A stretch of 58,388 nt of DNA from NCBI GenBank assembly GCA_017302215.1, contig JAFLDX010000003.1, positions 1 through 58,388 on the forward strand. Direction: 5' to 3'. Positions 38,740 through 47,116 of this stretch are shown here, piece after piece; the stretch's first letter is position 1, and each line of letters opens with the position of its first letter. Under the pieces are notes generated by a model, which saw only the letters and a list, made by a program, of their open reading frames with translations, did no database searches and was not told the DNA's origin. The DNA is from Lysobacterales bacterium. GTDB lineage: Bacteria; Pseudomonadota; Gammaproteobacteria; Xanthomonadales; Rhodanobacteraceae. A program made the position numbers and the translations under genes.

Positions 38740-39918
38740 TCATGCGGAGAGCCCGGCCGCATGCCCCGAAGCCCAGGCCCACTGGAAGTTGTAGCCGCCG
38801 AGATGACCCGTGACGTCGACGACCTCGCCGATGAAGTAGAGGTCCGGGACGTGCTTCGACGCCATGGTCGTCGACGAGAGCTCGCGCGTGTCGACACCGC
38901 CGAGGGTGACTTCGGCGGTCCGGTAGCCCTCGGTGCCGCTGGCGACGACCGCGAACCCGCGCAGTCCGTCCGCGATGTCGGCGAGTTCCCTCGGCGCGTA
39001 CTGGCGCATCGGCCGGCTGCCGAAACGCGTCTCGCACAGGCGCTGGGCGAGTCGTCGCGGCAAGGCGTCGGCGAGCACGCTGCGCAGCTCGGAAGCAGGA
39101 TGGCCCGCGCGGTGCGATGCGAGGAAGTCGAGGGCATCTCGACCGGGCAGCAGGTCGAGGCGGAGGTCGTCGCCGGGTTGCCAGTACGACGAGATCTGCA
39201 GGATCGCCGGACCGCTCAGGCCGCGGTGGGTCACGAGCAGGTCGGCATCGAACTGTACGCCGTTGCAGTGCGCCGCCACCGCCACGGCGATGCCGCTCAG
39301 GTCGGCGAACTCGTCCTGATGGCGTCCACTGAGGGTCAGCGGCACGAGTCCGGCGCGCGTCGGCAGCACGGTGTGGCCGAACTGCTTCGCGAGGGCGTAG
39401 CCGAAACCGGTCGCGCCCATGCTCGGAATCGACAACCCGCCACTCGCGACGACGAGCGACTGTGCCGACATCGCACCGAGCGACGTCGTCACGCGGAACC
39501 CGTCGCTGCCGTGTCCGACGGCGTCGATCGCGCAACCGGTGTCGATCCGGACGCCGGCCGCACCGCACTCGTCGACCAGCATGGCGACGATCTGCTTCGA
39601 CGACACATCGCAGAACAGCTGGCCGCGTTCCTTCTCGTGCCAGGCGATGCGGTGGCGTTCGACCAGCGCGACGAAGTCGGCCGGCGTGTAGCGCGCGAGC
39701 GCCGACTTGCAGTAGTGCGGATTGATCGACAGGAAGTTCGCCGGCGTGGTGCCGAGGTTCGTGAAGTTGCAGCGGCCACCACCCGACATGAGGATCTTCT
39801 TGCCGACCCGGTTCGCGCGTTCAAGCACGCGCACGCGTCGCCCGCGCCGGGCCGCCGTCGCGGCGCACATGAGCCCGGCGGCGCCGCCGCCAATGACGAG
39901 GATGTCGCAGGTTTCCAT
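38740..39918 (-). CDS. HI0933/YhiN family flavoprotein
   Basis: A 392-residue NAD(P)/FAD-dependent oxidoreductase. The FAD Rossmann motif is CDILVIGGGAAGLMCAATAA (about 4-23), followed by GKKILMSGGGRCNFTN (family signature), VVASGGLSIPSMGATGFGY and the C-terminal PDLYFIGEVVDVTGHLGGYNFQWAW segment (in parts). The start at 39918 gives the N-terminal strand directly. Lies 33 bases upstream of the other flavoprotein gene, so co-transcription is likely. Function in vivo unknown. Confidence 0.88.
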   Translation of the reverse strand: METCDILVIGGGAAGLMCAATAARRGRRVRVLERANRVGKKILMSGGGRCNFTNLGTTPANFLSINPHYCKSALARYTPADFVALVERHRIAWHEKERGQLFCDVSSKQIVAMLVDECGAAGVRIDTGCAIDAVGHGSDGFRVTTSLGAMSAQSLVVASGGLSIPSMGATGFGYALAKQFGHTVLPTRAGLVPLTLSGRHQDEFADLSGIAVAVAAHCNGVQFDADLLVTHRGLSGPAILQISSYWQPGDDLRLDLLPGRDALDFLASHRAGHPASELRSVLADALPRRLAQRLCETRFGSRPMRQYAPRELADIADGLRGFAVVASGTEGYRTAEVTLGGVDTRELSSTTMASKHVPDLYFIGEVVDVTGHLGGYNFQWAWASGHAAGLSA

Positions 39919-40133
39919 CAGTGACGCGCGGCGGTGCGCGCGGACACGGCGGTGCGGGTTCGACCGGAGCGGGGCATTGCGGGACCGCGGCGCGAAAGTG
40001 CGCCATTGTAGGAGAAGCCGTCGCGGATGGGCGTTGCGTCGGACTCGATCCTGCCGGACGGTCGCATCGTCGTTCGGCTGCGATTCCGTCGACCTCGCTT
40101 CCAATGGACGCCCCGAACGACGAGGACACCGCC

Positions 40134-40424
40134 ATGCCGACCGTGCACCTGCGCCTGACCGCCGATGACGATGCCGCGAATGCACTGATCAACCTGCTGT
40201 CGTCGCTCGACGGCGTCGACTCGGCGGAGGAGGTGGCCGACCTCATGCCGCACATGGACGACGACGACTCGAGCTCGGCCGGGCTTCCCGACGACATCGG
40301 TCCGGGCTTCCATGCGATCGAGGTCGAGGTCGCCAACGAGACCACGGCACGTCGCGTGCGCGAGTTGGCCGAGGCGCATGCCCGCGACGTCGGCGCCGCG
40401 CTCGAGATCGTCGACGAGGAGTGA
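40134..40424 (+). CDS. Small acidic protein of unknown function
   Basis: A 96-residue, strongly acidic protein. Two similar strand-helix halves are visible (TVHLRLTADDDAANALINLL and AIEVEVANETTARRVRELA) separated by a flexible DDDDSSS loop, which suggests a ferredoxin/ACT-like fold. No family recognised. An in-frame ATG at 40104 would add ten residues; I prefer 40134 because the upstream residues are unstructured. Reads as real by its GC3 pattern. Confidence 0.55.
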   Translation: MPTVHLRLTADDDAANALINLLSSLDGVDSAEEVADLMPHMDDDDSSSAGLPDDIGPGFHAIEVEVANETTARRVRELAEAHARDVGAALEIVDEE

Positions 40425-40564
40425 CACGCGCGTTCGAGGCCCGTGCCGCCTGCGCACGGGTCCGGCGCTTGCACCTGCGGGTTCGAGGGTTCGATCGGGC
40501 CGGATTACAATGCCACGCACCACCACCACGGCCGATCGATCGCGGTGATGCTGCGGAGTCGGAA

Positions 40565-41059
40565 ATGCCGGTCATCGTGCCGCGTTCGCTGTTGTTCGTC
40601 TGCATGGGCAACATCTGCCGCTCGCCGACCGTCGAGGCAGTCGCGCGCCGCCGCTTCGCCGCTGCCGGCCTCGCCATTGCGGTGGCTTCCGCCGGCACCG
40701 AGGACTATCACGTCGGCGATGGGGCCGATCGCCGCTCGATCCGCCATGCGCGCGCGCGTGGTTACGATCTCGGTGCGCATCGCGCACGCCAGGTCGCGGC
40801 TGCCGATTTCTCCCGTTTCGACCATCTGCTCGTGATGGACCGCGTCAACCTGCGCGCCCTGCTTGCGGTGACGCCGGCCACCGCCCGCGATCGCGTGGCC
40901 CTGTTCCTGACGTTTGCCGGCCATCCGGTGGAGGAGCTGCCCGATCCGTACTACGGCGAAGCGGCCGGATTCGAGCGCGTCATCGACCTCGCCGAGGCCG
41001 CTGTCGATGCGCTCGTGCAGGGCTGGCTGGGTCATAATCGACCGTCGCCGCGCGGCTGA
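40565..41059 (+). CDS. Low-molecular-weight protein-tyrosine phosphatase
   Basis: A 164-residue LMW-PTP. The phosphate loop CX5R is CMGNICRS (Cys13, Arg19) and the general acid Asp127 lies in ELPDPYYG. In bacteria these act on tyrosine-phosphorylated proteins or on phospho-arginine; specificity cannot be read here. It is not beside a Wzc-type kinase, so capsule control is not supported by context. A TACAAT -10-like box is at 40506-40511. The thioredoxin-NHL gene starts 28 bases after the stop. Confidence 0.92.
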   Translation: MPVIVPRSLLFVCMGNICRSPTVEAVARRRFAAAGLAIAVASAGTEDYHVGDGADRRSIRHARARGYDLGAHRARQVAAADFSRFDHLLVMDRVNLRALLAVTPATARDRVALFLTFAGHPVEELPDPYYGEAAGFERVIDLAEAAVDALVQGWLGHNRPSPRG

Positions 41060-41087
41060 GCGCAGCGCGGCCCGAGGGGAGGCGACG

Positions 41088-42512
41088 ATGGACGCACGCT
41101 TGCCGGCACCGGAGTTCCCGGCAGGGCTCGAATGGGTCAACGTCAGCGAGGCGCCGACGCTGTCGGCGCTGCGCGGACGCGTCATCCTGCTGTGGTTCTG
41201 GTCGTACGACAACGTCAACTGCTGGAACCTGCTGCCCGACCTCGCCTGGCTCGAGAGCCGCTACCACGACGGCCTCAGCGTGATCGGCGTGCACACGCCG
41301 AAGTATCCGCACCAGCGCGATGCCGGTGCCGTCCTCAAGGCGGTCAATCGCCTGCGCATCCGGCATGCCGTGGCCAGCGACGCCGATTTCGTGCTGTGGC
41401 AGCGTTATGCGGTCGATGCCTGGCCGAGCGTCGTGCTGGTCGACGCGGAAGGCCAGGTCGCCGCGGTCATTCCGGGCGAGGGCAGGCGCCGCGACCTCGA
41501 CCAGTGGATCTCGCGCCTGCTCGACGAAGCGGCCGAACGCGACCTGCGCGAGTACGGTCCGGCGATGCCGGCGCAGCGTCCCGAGCCGCGCATGCCGCTC
41601 GCGTTTCCCGGCAAGGTCCTCGCCACACCCGAACTGCTCTACGTGTCCGACAGCGGCCATCATCGCGTGCTCGAGTGCACGCACGAAGGCCGCATCCTGC
41701 GCCAGTTCGGCTCGGGCGACCCCGGTTTCTGGGACGGGCGCAATGCGGAGTGTGGCTTGAACGACCCGCAGGGCCTGGCGCTACGCGACGACCTGCTCTA
41801 CGTCGCCGATCGTGGCAACCACGCGGTGCGTCGCATCCGCCTGTACGGCGGCGAGGTCGAGACGATCCTCGGCACCGGCGAAGCGGGCCGCGAGCGTCCG
41901 CGCGACGCCGAAGCGCAGCGCACGCCGATCGGTGCGCCGACCGACCTCGTCATGGTCGCCGATGCGCTGTACGTCGCGGCCAGCGGTCAGCACCAGATCT
42001 GGAAACTCGATCCGGTGCGCGGACGCGTCGGCGTGTACGCCGGCAGCGGCCGGCTTGGCATCGACGACGCACTCGCCGGCGAGGCCAGCTTCGCCCAACC
42101 GAGCAGCGTCGTCGCGAGTGGCCTGCAACTGCTCGTCGCCGATGCCGCGACGTCGGCGATCCGCCTCGTGCGCCTCGCCGACGCGCGCGTGACGACCCTC
42201 GTCGGCATCGGGCCATGGGAGTTCGGCGATGCTGCCGGCAACCGCGACACGGCGCGCCTGCAGAACCCGCTCGCGATCGCGATGGACCCACGCGGCATCG
42301 TCTTCATTGCCGACAGCTACAACGGCAAGCTCAAGGCCTTGAGCCTCAAGACCGGCGCGGTGCGTCCGCTCAACGTCAACTACCGCTTCAACGAACCGGG
42401 CGGTCTCGGCGTCGCCGCCGGTGCGTTGTGGATCGCCAACACGAACGTGCACGAGGTCGTGCGCATCGATCTCGCCAGTGGCATCGGCAAGCGGGTCGGG
42501 ATCGGCGAGTAA
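41088..42512 (+). CDS. Thioredoxin-like protein with NHL-repeat propeller (NHLRC2 type)
   Basis: A 474-residue protein: an N-terminal thioredoxin fold (about 1-145) fused to a six-bladed NHL beta-propeller (about 160-474; repeats such as LLYVSDSGHHRVLECTHEG, LLYVADRGNHAVRRIRL, GIVFIADSYNGKLKAL). The architecture matches NHLRC2-like proteins. The thioredoxin active site is changed: family members often have CxxC before LPDL, but here it is NVNCWNLLPDL with only Cys45, so disulfide exchange is doubtful. GAGGGGAGG precedes the ATG. No signal peptide seen. Confidence 0.82.
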   Translation: MDARLPAPEFPAGLEWVNVSEAPTLSALRGRVILLWFWSYDNVNCWNLLPDLAWLESRYHDGLSVIGVHTPKYPHQRDAGAVLKAVNRLRIRHAVASDADFVLWQRYAVDAWPSVVLVDAEGQVAAVIPGEGRRRDLDQWISRLLDEAAERDLREYGPAMPAQRPEPRMPLAFPGKVLATPELLYVSDSGHHRVLECTHEGRILRQFGSGDPGFWDGRNAECGLNDPQGLALRDDLLYVADRGNHAVRRIRLYGGEVETILGTGEAGRERPRDAEAQRTPIGAPTDLVMVADALYVAASGQHQIWKLDPVRGRVGVYAGSGRLGIDDALAGEASFAQPSSVVASGLQLLVADAATSAIRLVRLADARVTTLVGIGPWEFGDAAGNRDTARLQNPLAIAMDPRGIVFIADSYNGKLKALSLKTGAVRPLNVNYRFNEPGGLGVAAGALWIANTNVHEVVRIDLASGIGKRVGIGE

Positions 42513-42515
42513 TCC

Positions 42516-42902
42516 TCAGGTTTCGGCCGGTGCGACGAACGCGATGCCGGCTTCGCGCAATGCATCGAGGGCCGTCGCCACGGCCCGTTGCGGATCGATG
42601 CCCGCCAGCCATTCGGTCGGTCGCCGCCGTGCGCCGCGCAGTCGCCAGGGCGCAAGTGCGCGCAGGATGCAGCGCTCGGCTCGCGCGATGTCGTCGACGA
42701 ACGCGATCGGCCGGAACGCCACATGGGCCGCGCCGAAGGTCTTCGCGTAGTTTCGCGCGCGCACCTCGAGATCGCGCGCCTTGCCGAGCTTGCAATGGAC
42801 ACGCGTCACCTTGATCGCCTTGTCCGCGCGGCGCGGATCATTTGCGTTGACCGATATCGGTTCGTCGTTGAGCAGGGTGACCAGATAGAGGCCGGATGCC
42901 AC
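42516..42902 (-). CDS. GIY-YIG/T5orf172-like protein
   Basis: A 128-residue protein beginning GLYLVTLLND, with KLGKARDLEVRARNYAKTFG (38-57), a Glu in ARAERCILRAL and an EWL near 98. This order (GLY strand, K-x-G-K, R-x-x-Y, Glu) is that of GIY-YIG/T5orf172 nuclease domains. The second Tyr-Ile-Gly element is degenerate, so nuclease activity is uncertain. It converges on the thioredoxin-NHL gene, three bases apart, and lies on the left flank of the LysR/hydrolase cassette. Confidence 0.6.
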   Translation of the reverse strand: MASGLYLVTLLNDEPISVNANDPRRADKAIKVTRVHCKLGKARDLEVRARNYAKTFGAAHVAFRPIAFVDDIARAERCILRALAPWRLRGARRRPTEWLAGIDPQRAVATALDALREAGIAFVAPAET

Positions 42903-42940
42903 GTCGGAATCACCTTCGGGTCACGGTTGCAGCGGACATG

Positions 42941-43966
42941 TCAACGGCTGGGCTGCCTTGAGCCACGTTGGCGAGCCAGACCGCGAACCGCGTTGCGCCC
43001 TTCGCGTGGCCTCACTTTGGAGGGAGAGGAACGGGGGCGAGACTCCAGCACCAACTGCTCCCGCTTCTCAATCAGAAAATCGATCAGCGCCCGAATCTTT
43101 GCAGGCATCTGCGCGCGTGAAGGCACGTAGAGGTAGAACCCCGGAAACGAATGACACCAAGGGGCGAGCACCCGCACCAGAGCGCCGTTGGCCAGATGCT
43201 GACGCACGCAAAGGTCGATGTGCTGTACCAACCCCACACCCTGCAAGGCGGCACGCAGCATGCTCTCGTCGTCGTTGAACACCGCGCTGCCTTGCGGCTC
43301 GAACACCACGGCGCGGTCCTCGGCATCAGGCGGGGAGAACGACCAGCGGTCGATCGTGCCGCTGGAGGTAAAGCGGTAGGCCAGGCAGTTGTGCTTCATG
43401 ACGTCGGCCGGGGTCTGCGGTATTCCGTGTCGCTCGAAGTAAGCAGGCGAGCCCACGATGGCCATTTCCAGGGGCGGCGTGATGGGTACGGCAACCACGT
43501 GCTCACTCAGGCTCTCCCCGAGGCGAATGCCGGCATCCAGCCCATCGGCCACGATGTTGGAGAAGCCATCGTCCATGACCAGTTCCAGCCGCACGCTGGG
43601 ATAGCGTGCCAGGAACTCGCCCAGGTGAGGCTCGATCAGCAGCCGGGCGGCAATGCGCGAGGAGTTCATGCGGATCAGGCCCGAGGGCTCGGTTTTCGCT
43701 TCGCCCAACTCCGATACCGCCCGTTCCACCGCCGTCAACGCGGGCTGCAGGACATCCAGCAAGCGCTGTCCTCCTTCCGTCAGCGACATGTGCCGCGTCG
43801 TGCGGTTGAGCAGCCGCATGTTCAGACGTTGCTCCAGCCCCTTGAGGTGCTGGGACAGGGCTGCGCGCGTGACCCCCATTTCCGTCGCGGCCTTGGTGAA
43901 GCTGCGGTGGCGGGCGATGTGGGCAAACCACGTCAGGGAGAACGCAAGCGAGGGGTCGATGGCCAT
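42941..43966 (-). CDS. LysR family transcriptional regulator
   Basis: A 341-residue LysR regulator. The N-terminal helix-turn-helix is FTKAATEMGVTRAALSQHLK (23-42) with RLLNRTTRHMSLTEGG; the effector domain (about 90-300) includes IRMNSSRIAARLLIEPHL and GIRLGESLSEHVVAVPI. The C-terminal 40 residues are an Arg/Ser-rich extension beyond the usual 300. It is transcribed divergently from two hydrolases and an NAD(P)-binding protein, the classical arrangement for regulator and target, with inverted repeats between. Codon use differs from the flanking genome (more CTG and GCC, lower GC). Confidence 0.92.
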   Translation of the reverse strand: MAIDPSLAFSLTWFAHIARHRSFTKAATEMGVTRAALSQHLKGLEQRLNMRLLNRTTRHMSLTEGGQRLLDVLQPALTAVERAVSELGEAKTEPSGLIRMNSSRIAARLLIEPHLGEFLARYPSVRLELVMDDGFSNIVADGLDAGIRLGESLSEHVVAVPITPPLEMAIVGSPAYFERHGIPQTPADVMKHNCLAYRFTSSGTIDRWSFSPPDAEDRAVVFEPQGSAVFNDDESMLRAALQGVGLVQHIDLCVRQHLANGALVRVLAPWCHSFPGFYLYVPSRAQMPAKIRALIDFLIEKREQLVLESRPRSSPSKVRPREGRNAVRGLARQRGSRQPSR

Positions 43967-43970
43967 TTGT

Positions 43971-43983
43971 TTAGTCTAACTAA
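43971..43983. promoter_or_regulatory. Inverted repeat at the LysR start (putative LysR box)
   Basis: TTAGT-CTA-ACTAA: perfect five-base arms four bases upstream of the LysR ATG. A second imperfect repeat, ATCCT (44020-44024) and AGGAT (44032-44036), lies closer to the hydrolase genes. Such pairs are typical of LysR operator sites for autoregulation and target activation. Confidence 0.55.
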
Positions 43984-44092
43984 CCACTCATGTCTTGTAG
44001 AGGGTGCTTATCTATATCAATCCTGATGCTTAGGATGAATGTGCCGGCGCCCCCTGCTGCGCCGGCCCGCGCATTCACCACCGGAGACCCTC

Positions 44093-45016
44093 ATGCCCAA
44101 CGTCAGCTTCAAGAACCTCAACGGTCAAGGCATCACCATGGCCGCCGTCATCAACTTTCCCGCCGGCTTCGACGAATCCAGGAAGTACCCGGCCGTGGTC
44201 GTCTCGCATCCCGGCGGTGGCGTGAAGGAGCAGACCGCCGGCCTGTATGCCAGGAAGCTGGCCGAGCACGGCTTGATCACCATCGCTTTCGACCGCTCGT
44301 ATCAAGGCGAGAGCACGGGCGAGCCGCGCCAGTTGGAGAACCCCTACATCAGCACCGAAGACGTGAGCGCCGTGATCGACTACCTGACCACGCTGCCCTA
44401 CGTGGACCAGGCAAGGATCGGTGCCATGGGCATCTGCGCCGGAGCGGGCTACAGCGCCAACGCCGCCATCAATGACCGCCGCATCAAGGCGCTGGGCATG
44501 GTGAGCGCCGTGAACATCGGCCAGATGTTCCGCAACGGCTGGGAGAACACGGTCAAGGACGCCGACGCCATGGGCTATGTCGAATTCGGCTCCAACGCGC
44601 GCAGCACCGACGCCAGGAACCAGGGCAAGAAGGACGAAACCCTGCCGCTGGCGCCCATGCGCGAAGAAGACGCGCCCAACGCCGAGTTGCGCGGCGCCTG
44701 GGAGTACTACCACACGCCGCGCTGCCAGCACCCCAATGCGCCCGGCTTCACCCTGGCGCGCTGCCTGACGCAAATCATCACCTACGACGCGTACAACAAG
44801 GCCGAGGCCTTCCTGACCCAGCCCATCCTCGCGGTGGCGGGCAGCAAGGCCGGCAGCAAGTGGATGAGCGACGACCTGATCGCGCGCGCGGCCAGCAAAG
44901 ACAAGACGCTCTACGTCGTCGAAGGCGCCGACCACATGGATCTGTACGACGGGCAGAAATACGTCGACGAAGCCGTCTCGCAACTGGCGCCGTTCTTTCA
45001 GGCCAAACTGAAGTAA
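44093..45016 (+). CDS. Dienelactone-hydrolase-like alpha/beta hydrolase
   Basis: A 307-residue alpha/beta hydrolase. The nucleophile elbow is MGICAGAGY with Cys115 in place of the usual Ser, as in dienelactone hydrolase (G-x-C-x-G). The acid/His pair is suggested by VVEGADHMDLYDG near 280 and FDRSYQGESTGEPRQL (66-81) is typical of the group. The ATG at 44093 has GGAGA upstream. It resembles the next gene product along its length, consistent with tandem duplication. Substrate unknown. Confidence 0.85.
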   Translation: MPNVSFKNLNGQGITMAAVINFPAGFDESRKYPAVVVSHPGGGVKEQTAGLYARKLAEHGLITIAFDRSYQGESTGEPRQLENPYISTEDVSAVIDYLTTLPYVDQARIGAMGICAGAGYSANAAINDRRIKALGMVSAVNIGQMFRNGWENTVKDADAMGYVEFGSNARSTDARNQGKKDETLPLAPMREEDAPNAELRGAWEYYHTPRCQHPNAPGFTLARCLTQIITYDAYNKAEAFLTQPILAVAGSKAGSKWMSDDLIARAASKDKTLYVVEGADHMDLYDGQKYVDEAVSQLAPFFQAKLK

Positions 45017-45043
45017 TCCTCTCTTTCAATCCAGCAATCCATC

Positions 45044-45970
45044 ATGAGCAAGCCCAAGACCGTCAGCATCAAGACCCCTTGTTGGGACATCGCGGCTGAC
45101 CTGTACTTCCCGCCCAACTTCGACGAGAAGAAGACCTACCCGGCGGTCATCACCGCCCACCCGATCGGCAGCTGCAAGGAGCAGACCTCGGGCAACGTGT
45201 ACGGCAAGGCACTGGCCGAAGCCGGCTTCGTGGCGATCGCCTTCGACCGCAGCACGCAGGGCGCCAGCGGCGGTGAGCCCCGATACGTTGAAGACCCGGT
45301 GTTGGCCGTGGAAGACATCCGCTGCGTGGTCGACTACGCGGTCACGCTGCCTTACGTGGATGCGGATCGCATCGGCATCCTGGGCATCTGCGGTGGCGGC
45401 GGCTACGTGCTCAACGCCGTGATGACCGAGCGCCGTCTCAAGGCTGTGGCCAGCATCACCGGCGTCAATTACGGGCGCCTGTGCCGCGAGGCTTTTACCG
45501 GCTTCGACCCCATCGGCCAGATGGAGGCGATGGGACAGCAGCGCACGGCAGAAGCGCGCGGCGAGAAGGGGCGGGTGGACCTGTTCGTGCCGCCCTCGCT
45601 CGAAGCGGCAAAGGAATCCGGCACCAAGGACGTCGACGTGCTGGGGGCGACCGACTACTACCGCCGCCGCTGCGTCAACGACCACGCCGGCACACGCGCG
45701 CTGTACTCGCACCGCGCCGCCTCGGTCGGCTGGGACGCGTTTCACCTGGCCGAAACCTTGCTCACCGTGCCGATGATCGTGGTGGTCGGCGACAAGCCGG
45801 GCGGCTTCGGCGCCTACCGCGACGGGCTCGAGATCTACGCACGTGCGGCGTCCAGGGTGAAGGAGCTGGTCGTCATCGAAGGCACCACGCACTACGAGCT
45901 GTACGACCAGCCCGAACCCGTCGGCCAGGCGCTGGCGCGGCTGATTCCCTTCTTGCAGAAAAACCTCTGA
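45044..45970 (+). CDS. Second dienelactone-hydrolase-like alpha/beta hydrolase
   Basis: A 308-residue paralogue of the preceding protein. The nucleophile elbow is LGICGGGGYV with Cys116; IEGTTHYELYDQ supplies the His/Asp end. HPIGSCKEQTSGNVYGK (39-55) parallels HPGGGVKEQTAGLYARK of the first enzyme. It starts 27 bases after the first gene and is followed 12 bases later by the NAD(P)-binding protein: a three-gene operon. Two related but clearly different paralogues kept together suggest distinct substrates in one pathway, or a hetero-oligomer. Confidence 0.85.
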   Translation: MSKPKTVSIKTPCWDIAADLYFPPNFDEKKTYPAVITAHPIGSCKEQTSGNVYGKALAEAGFVAIAFDRSTQGASGGEPRYVEDPVLAVEDIRCVVDYAVTLPYVDADRIGILGICGGGGYVLNAVMTERRLKAVASITGVNYGRLCREAFTGFDPIGQMEAMGQQRTAEARGEKGRVDLFVPPSLEAAKESGTKDVDVLGATDYYRRRCVNDHAGTRALYSHRAASVGWDAFHLAETLLTVPMIVVVGDKPGGFGAYRDGLEIYARAASRVKELVVIEGTTHYELYDQPEPVGQALARLIPFLQKNL

Positions 45971-45982
45971 CATCGAGCACCC

Positions 45983-46621
45983 ATGAAAAACATCCTGATC
46001 CTCGGCGCCAGCGGCCAGATCGCCCAATGGGTGGTGAAGGCGCTGGCCACTGACCCCAACATCCGCCAGACGCTGCTGCTGCGCGATCCGAAGAAGCTCA
46101 CGGGCCAGGAGCCTGCGAATGCCAGGGTCGTGATCGGCAACGTGCTGGACAAGAAACTGCTCAAGAGCGTGATGACCGGGCAGGACATCGTCTATGCGAA
46201 CCTGACCGGCGAAGACCTCGACAAGCAGGCCGAAGCCGTCATCGCTGCGATGCTGGCCGCAGGGGTCAAGCGCCTGGTCTTCGTGCTGTCGCTCGGCATC
46301 TACGACGAGGTGCCGGGCAAGTTCGGCAAGTGGAACAACGCCATCATCGGCGAAGACCTCAAGCCCTTCCGCCGCGCGGCCGACGCGATCGAAGCCTCGG
46401 GCCTTGACTACACGATCGTGCGCCCGGCCTGGTTGATGGACGAAGAAGAGGTGGACTATGAAACCACCGCCAAGGGCCACCCCTTCAAGGGCACCGTGGT
46501 ATCGCGCAAGAGCGTGGGCGATCTCGTCGCCAAGGTGATCGCGCATCCCGATCGGTACGTGGGCGAAAACCTGGGCGTGAACAAGCCGGGCAGCGAGGGC
46601 GACAAGCCGTACTTCATGTAA
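45983..46621 (+). CDS. NAD(P)-binding (atypical SDR) protein
   Basis: A 212-residue single-domain Rossmann protein of the NAD(P)H-binding (NmrA/YwnB-like) group: [19 protein letters not shown] (3-21, glycine motif GASGQIA), [23 protein letters not shown] and [14 protein letters not shown]. These proteins are atypical short-chain dehydrogenases or redox sensors without a conserved Ser-Tyr-Lys triad. Last gene of the LysR-controlled operon. Confidence 0.85.
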   Translation: MKNILILGASGQIAQWVVKALATDPNIRQTLLLRDPKKLTGQEPANARVVIGNVLDKKLLKSVMTGQDIVYANLTGEDLDKQAEAVIAAMLAAGVKRLVFVLSLGIYDEVPGKFGKWNNAIIGEDLKPFRRAADAIEASGLDYTIVRPAWLMDEEEVDYETTAKGHPFKGTVVSRKSVGDLVAKVIAHPDRYVGENLGVNKPGSEGDKPYFM

Positions 46622-46634
46622 GGCGAGGACGAAA

Positions 46635-46799
46635 CTGCTCGAGTGGCTTGCGCTCGCGCTGGGTGCGCCATTGGCAACAGCGCTGCGTGTGCTGCTCACC
46701 GTCACCCGGATCGAGGGCCACCAGGTCCGTCCAGTGGCAGGCAAGCAGCCCTATGCGCCTGATGCCGCCGCGCCGCCCGCCATGTGGCCCGACCCCTAA
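46635..46799 (+). CDS. Small hydrophobic ORF beginning CTG (possible remnant)
   Basis: A 54-codon open frame to the TAA at 46797-46799. It has no ATG, GTG or TTG at its left end: candidates are CTG 46635 (GAGG seven bases upstream) or an ACG three codons earlier region. The product starts LLEWLALALGAPLATALRVLL (a membrane-like segment, quoted in part), then HQVRPVAGKQPYAPDAAAPP. The amino-acid profile looks like real protein, so this may be the remnant of a gene that lost its 5' end at the edge of the cassette. Confidence 0.3.
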   Translation: MLEWLALALGAPLATALRVLLTVTRIEGHQVRPVAGKQPYAPDAAAPPAMWPDP

Positions 46800-46916
46800 T
46801 GCGCAACTTTTCCCTGGAGGTAGCGGACTACCCGCGTGGACTAGCGGCCTGACCCACGCGCGCAAGGATGCGGACGCGCTCTCGATGTGGGTGGTGAGAG
46901 CGATGCAGCCAGTCCA

Positions 46917-47003
46917 TGGTGCCCGGGGCGGGGGTCGAACCCGCATGGCCTTGCGGCCGAGGGATTTTAAGTCCCTTGCGTATACCGGTTTCGCCACCCG
47001 GGC
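46917..47003 (-). tRNA. tRNA-Leu (TAA)
   Basis: An 87-base class II tRNA on the minus strand: acceptor GCCCGGG/CCCGGGC, D arm TGGCGAAACCGG, anticodon loop CTTAAAA (TAA), a long variable arm (CGGCCGCAAGGCCA) and T arm GCGGGTTCGACCCCCGC, encoded CCA. It lies 120 bases beyond the small ORF on the right flank of the foreign-looking cassette, but I found no direct repeat of its 3' end at the other flank. Confidence 0.97.
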
Positions 47004-47081
47004 GAGGGCGCGGCGAACATCGTTCGAGCGCGCAGGATGCACGATCGCCAGCGACGTGGCCAGCGCGTGCACGCAGCGGTC

Positions 47082-47110
47082 GTGACGCCGGTGCGGGTCG
47101 AACCTACAAT
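47082..47110 (+). promoter_or_regulatory. Putative promoter of the trhO-ridA operon
   Basis: GTGACG (47082-47087), 17-base spacer, TACAAT (47105-47110), six bases before the ATG at 47117, which implies a leaderless or near-leaderless mRNA. Confidence 0.45.
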
Positions 47111-47116
47111 CGGCAC

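Noticed and set aside
36985..39924. A 979-codon open frame on the plus strand opposite the two flavoprotein genes
   Set aside because: Antisense shadow; the minus-strand products carry clear FAD-binding motifs and account for the DNA.
42905..47003. Integrative element at tRNA-Leu with flanking direct repeats
   Set aside because: No integrase and no copy of the tRNA 3' end near the left border; only codon bias supports transfer.
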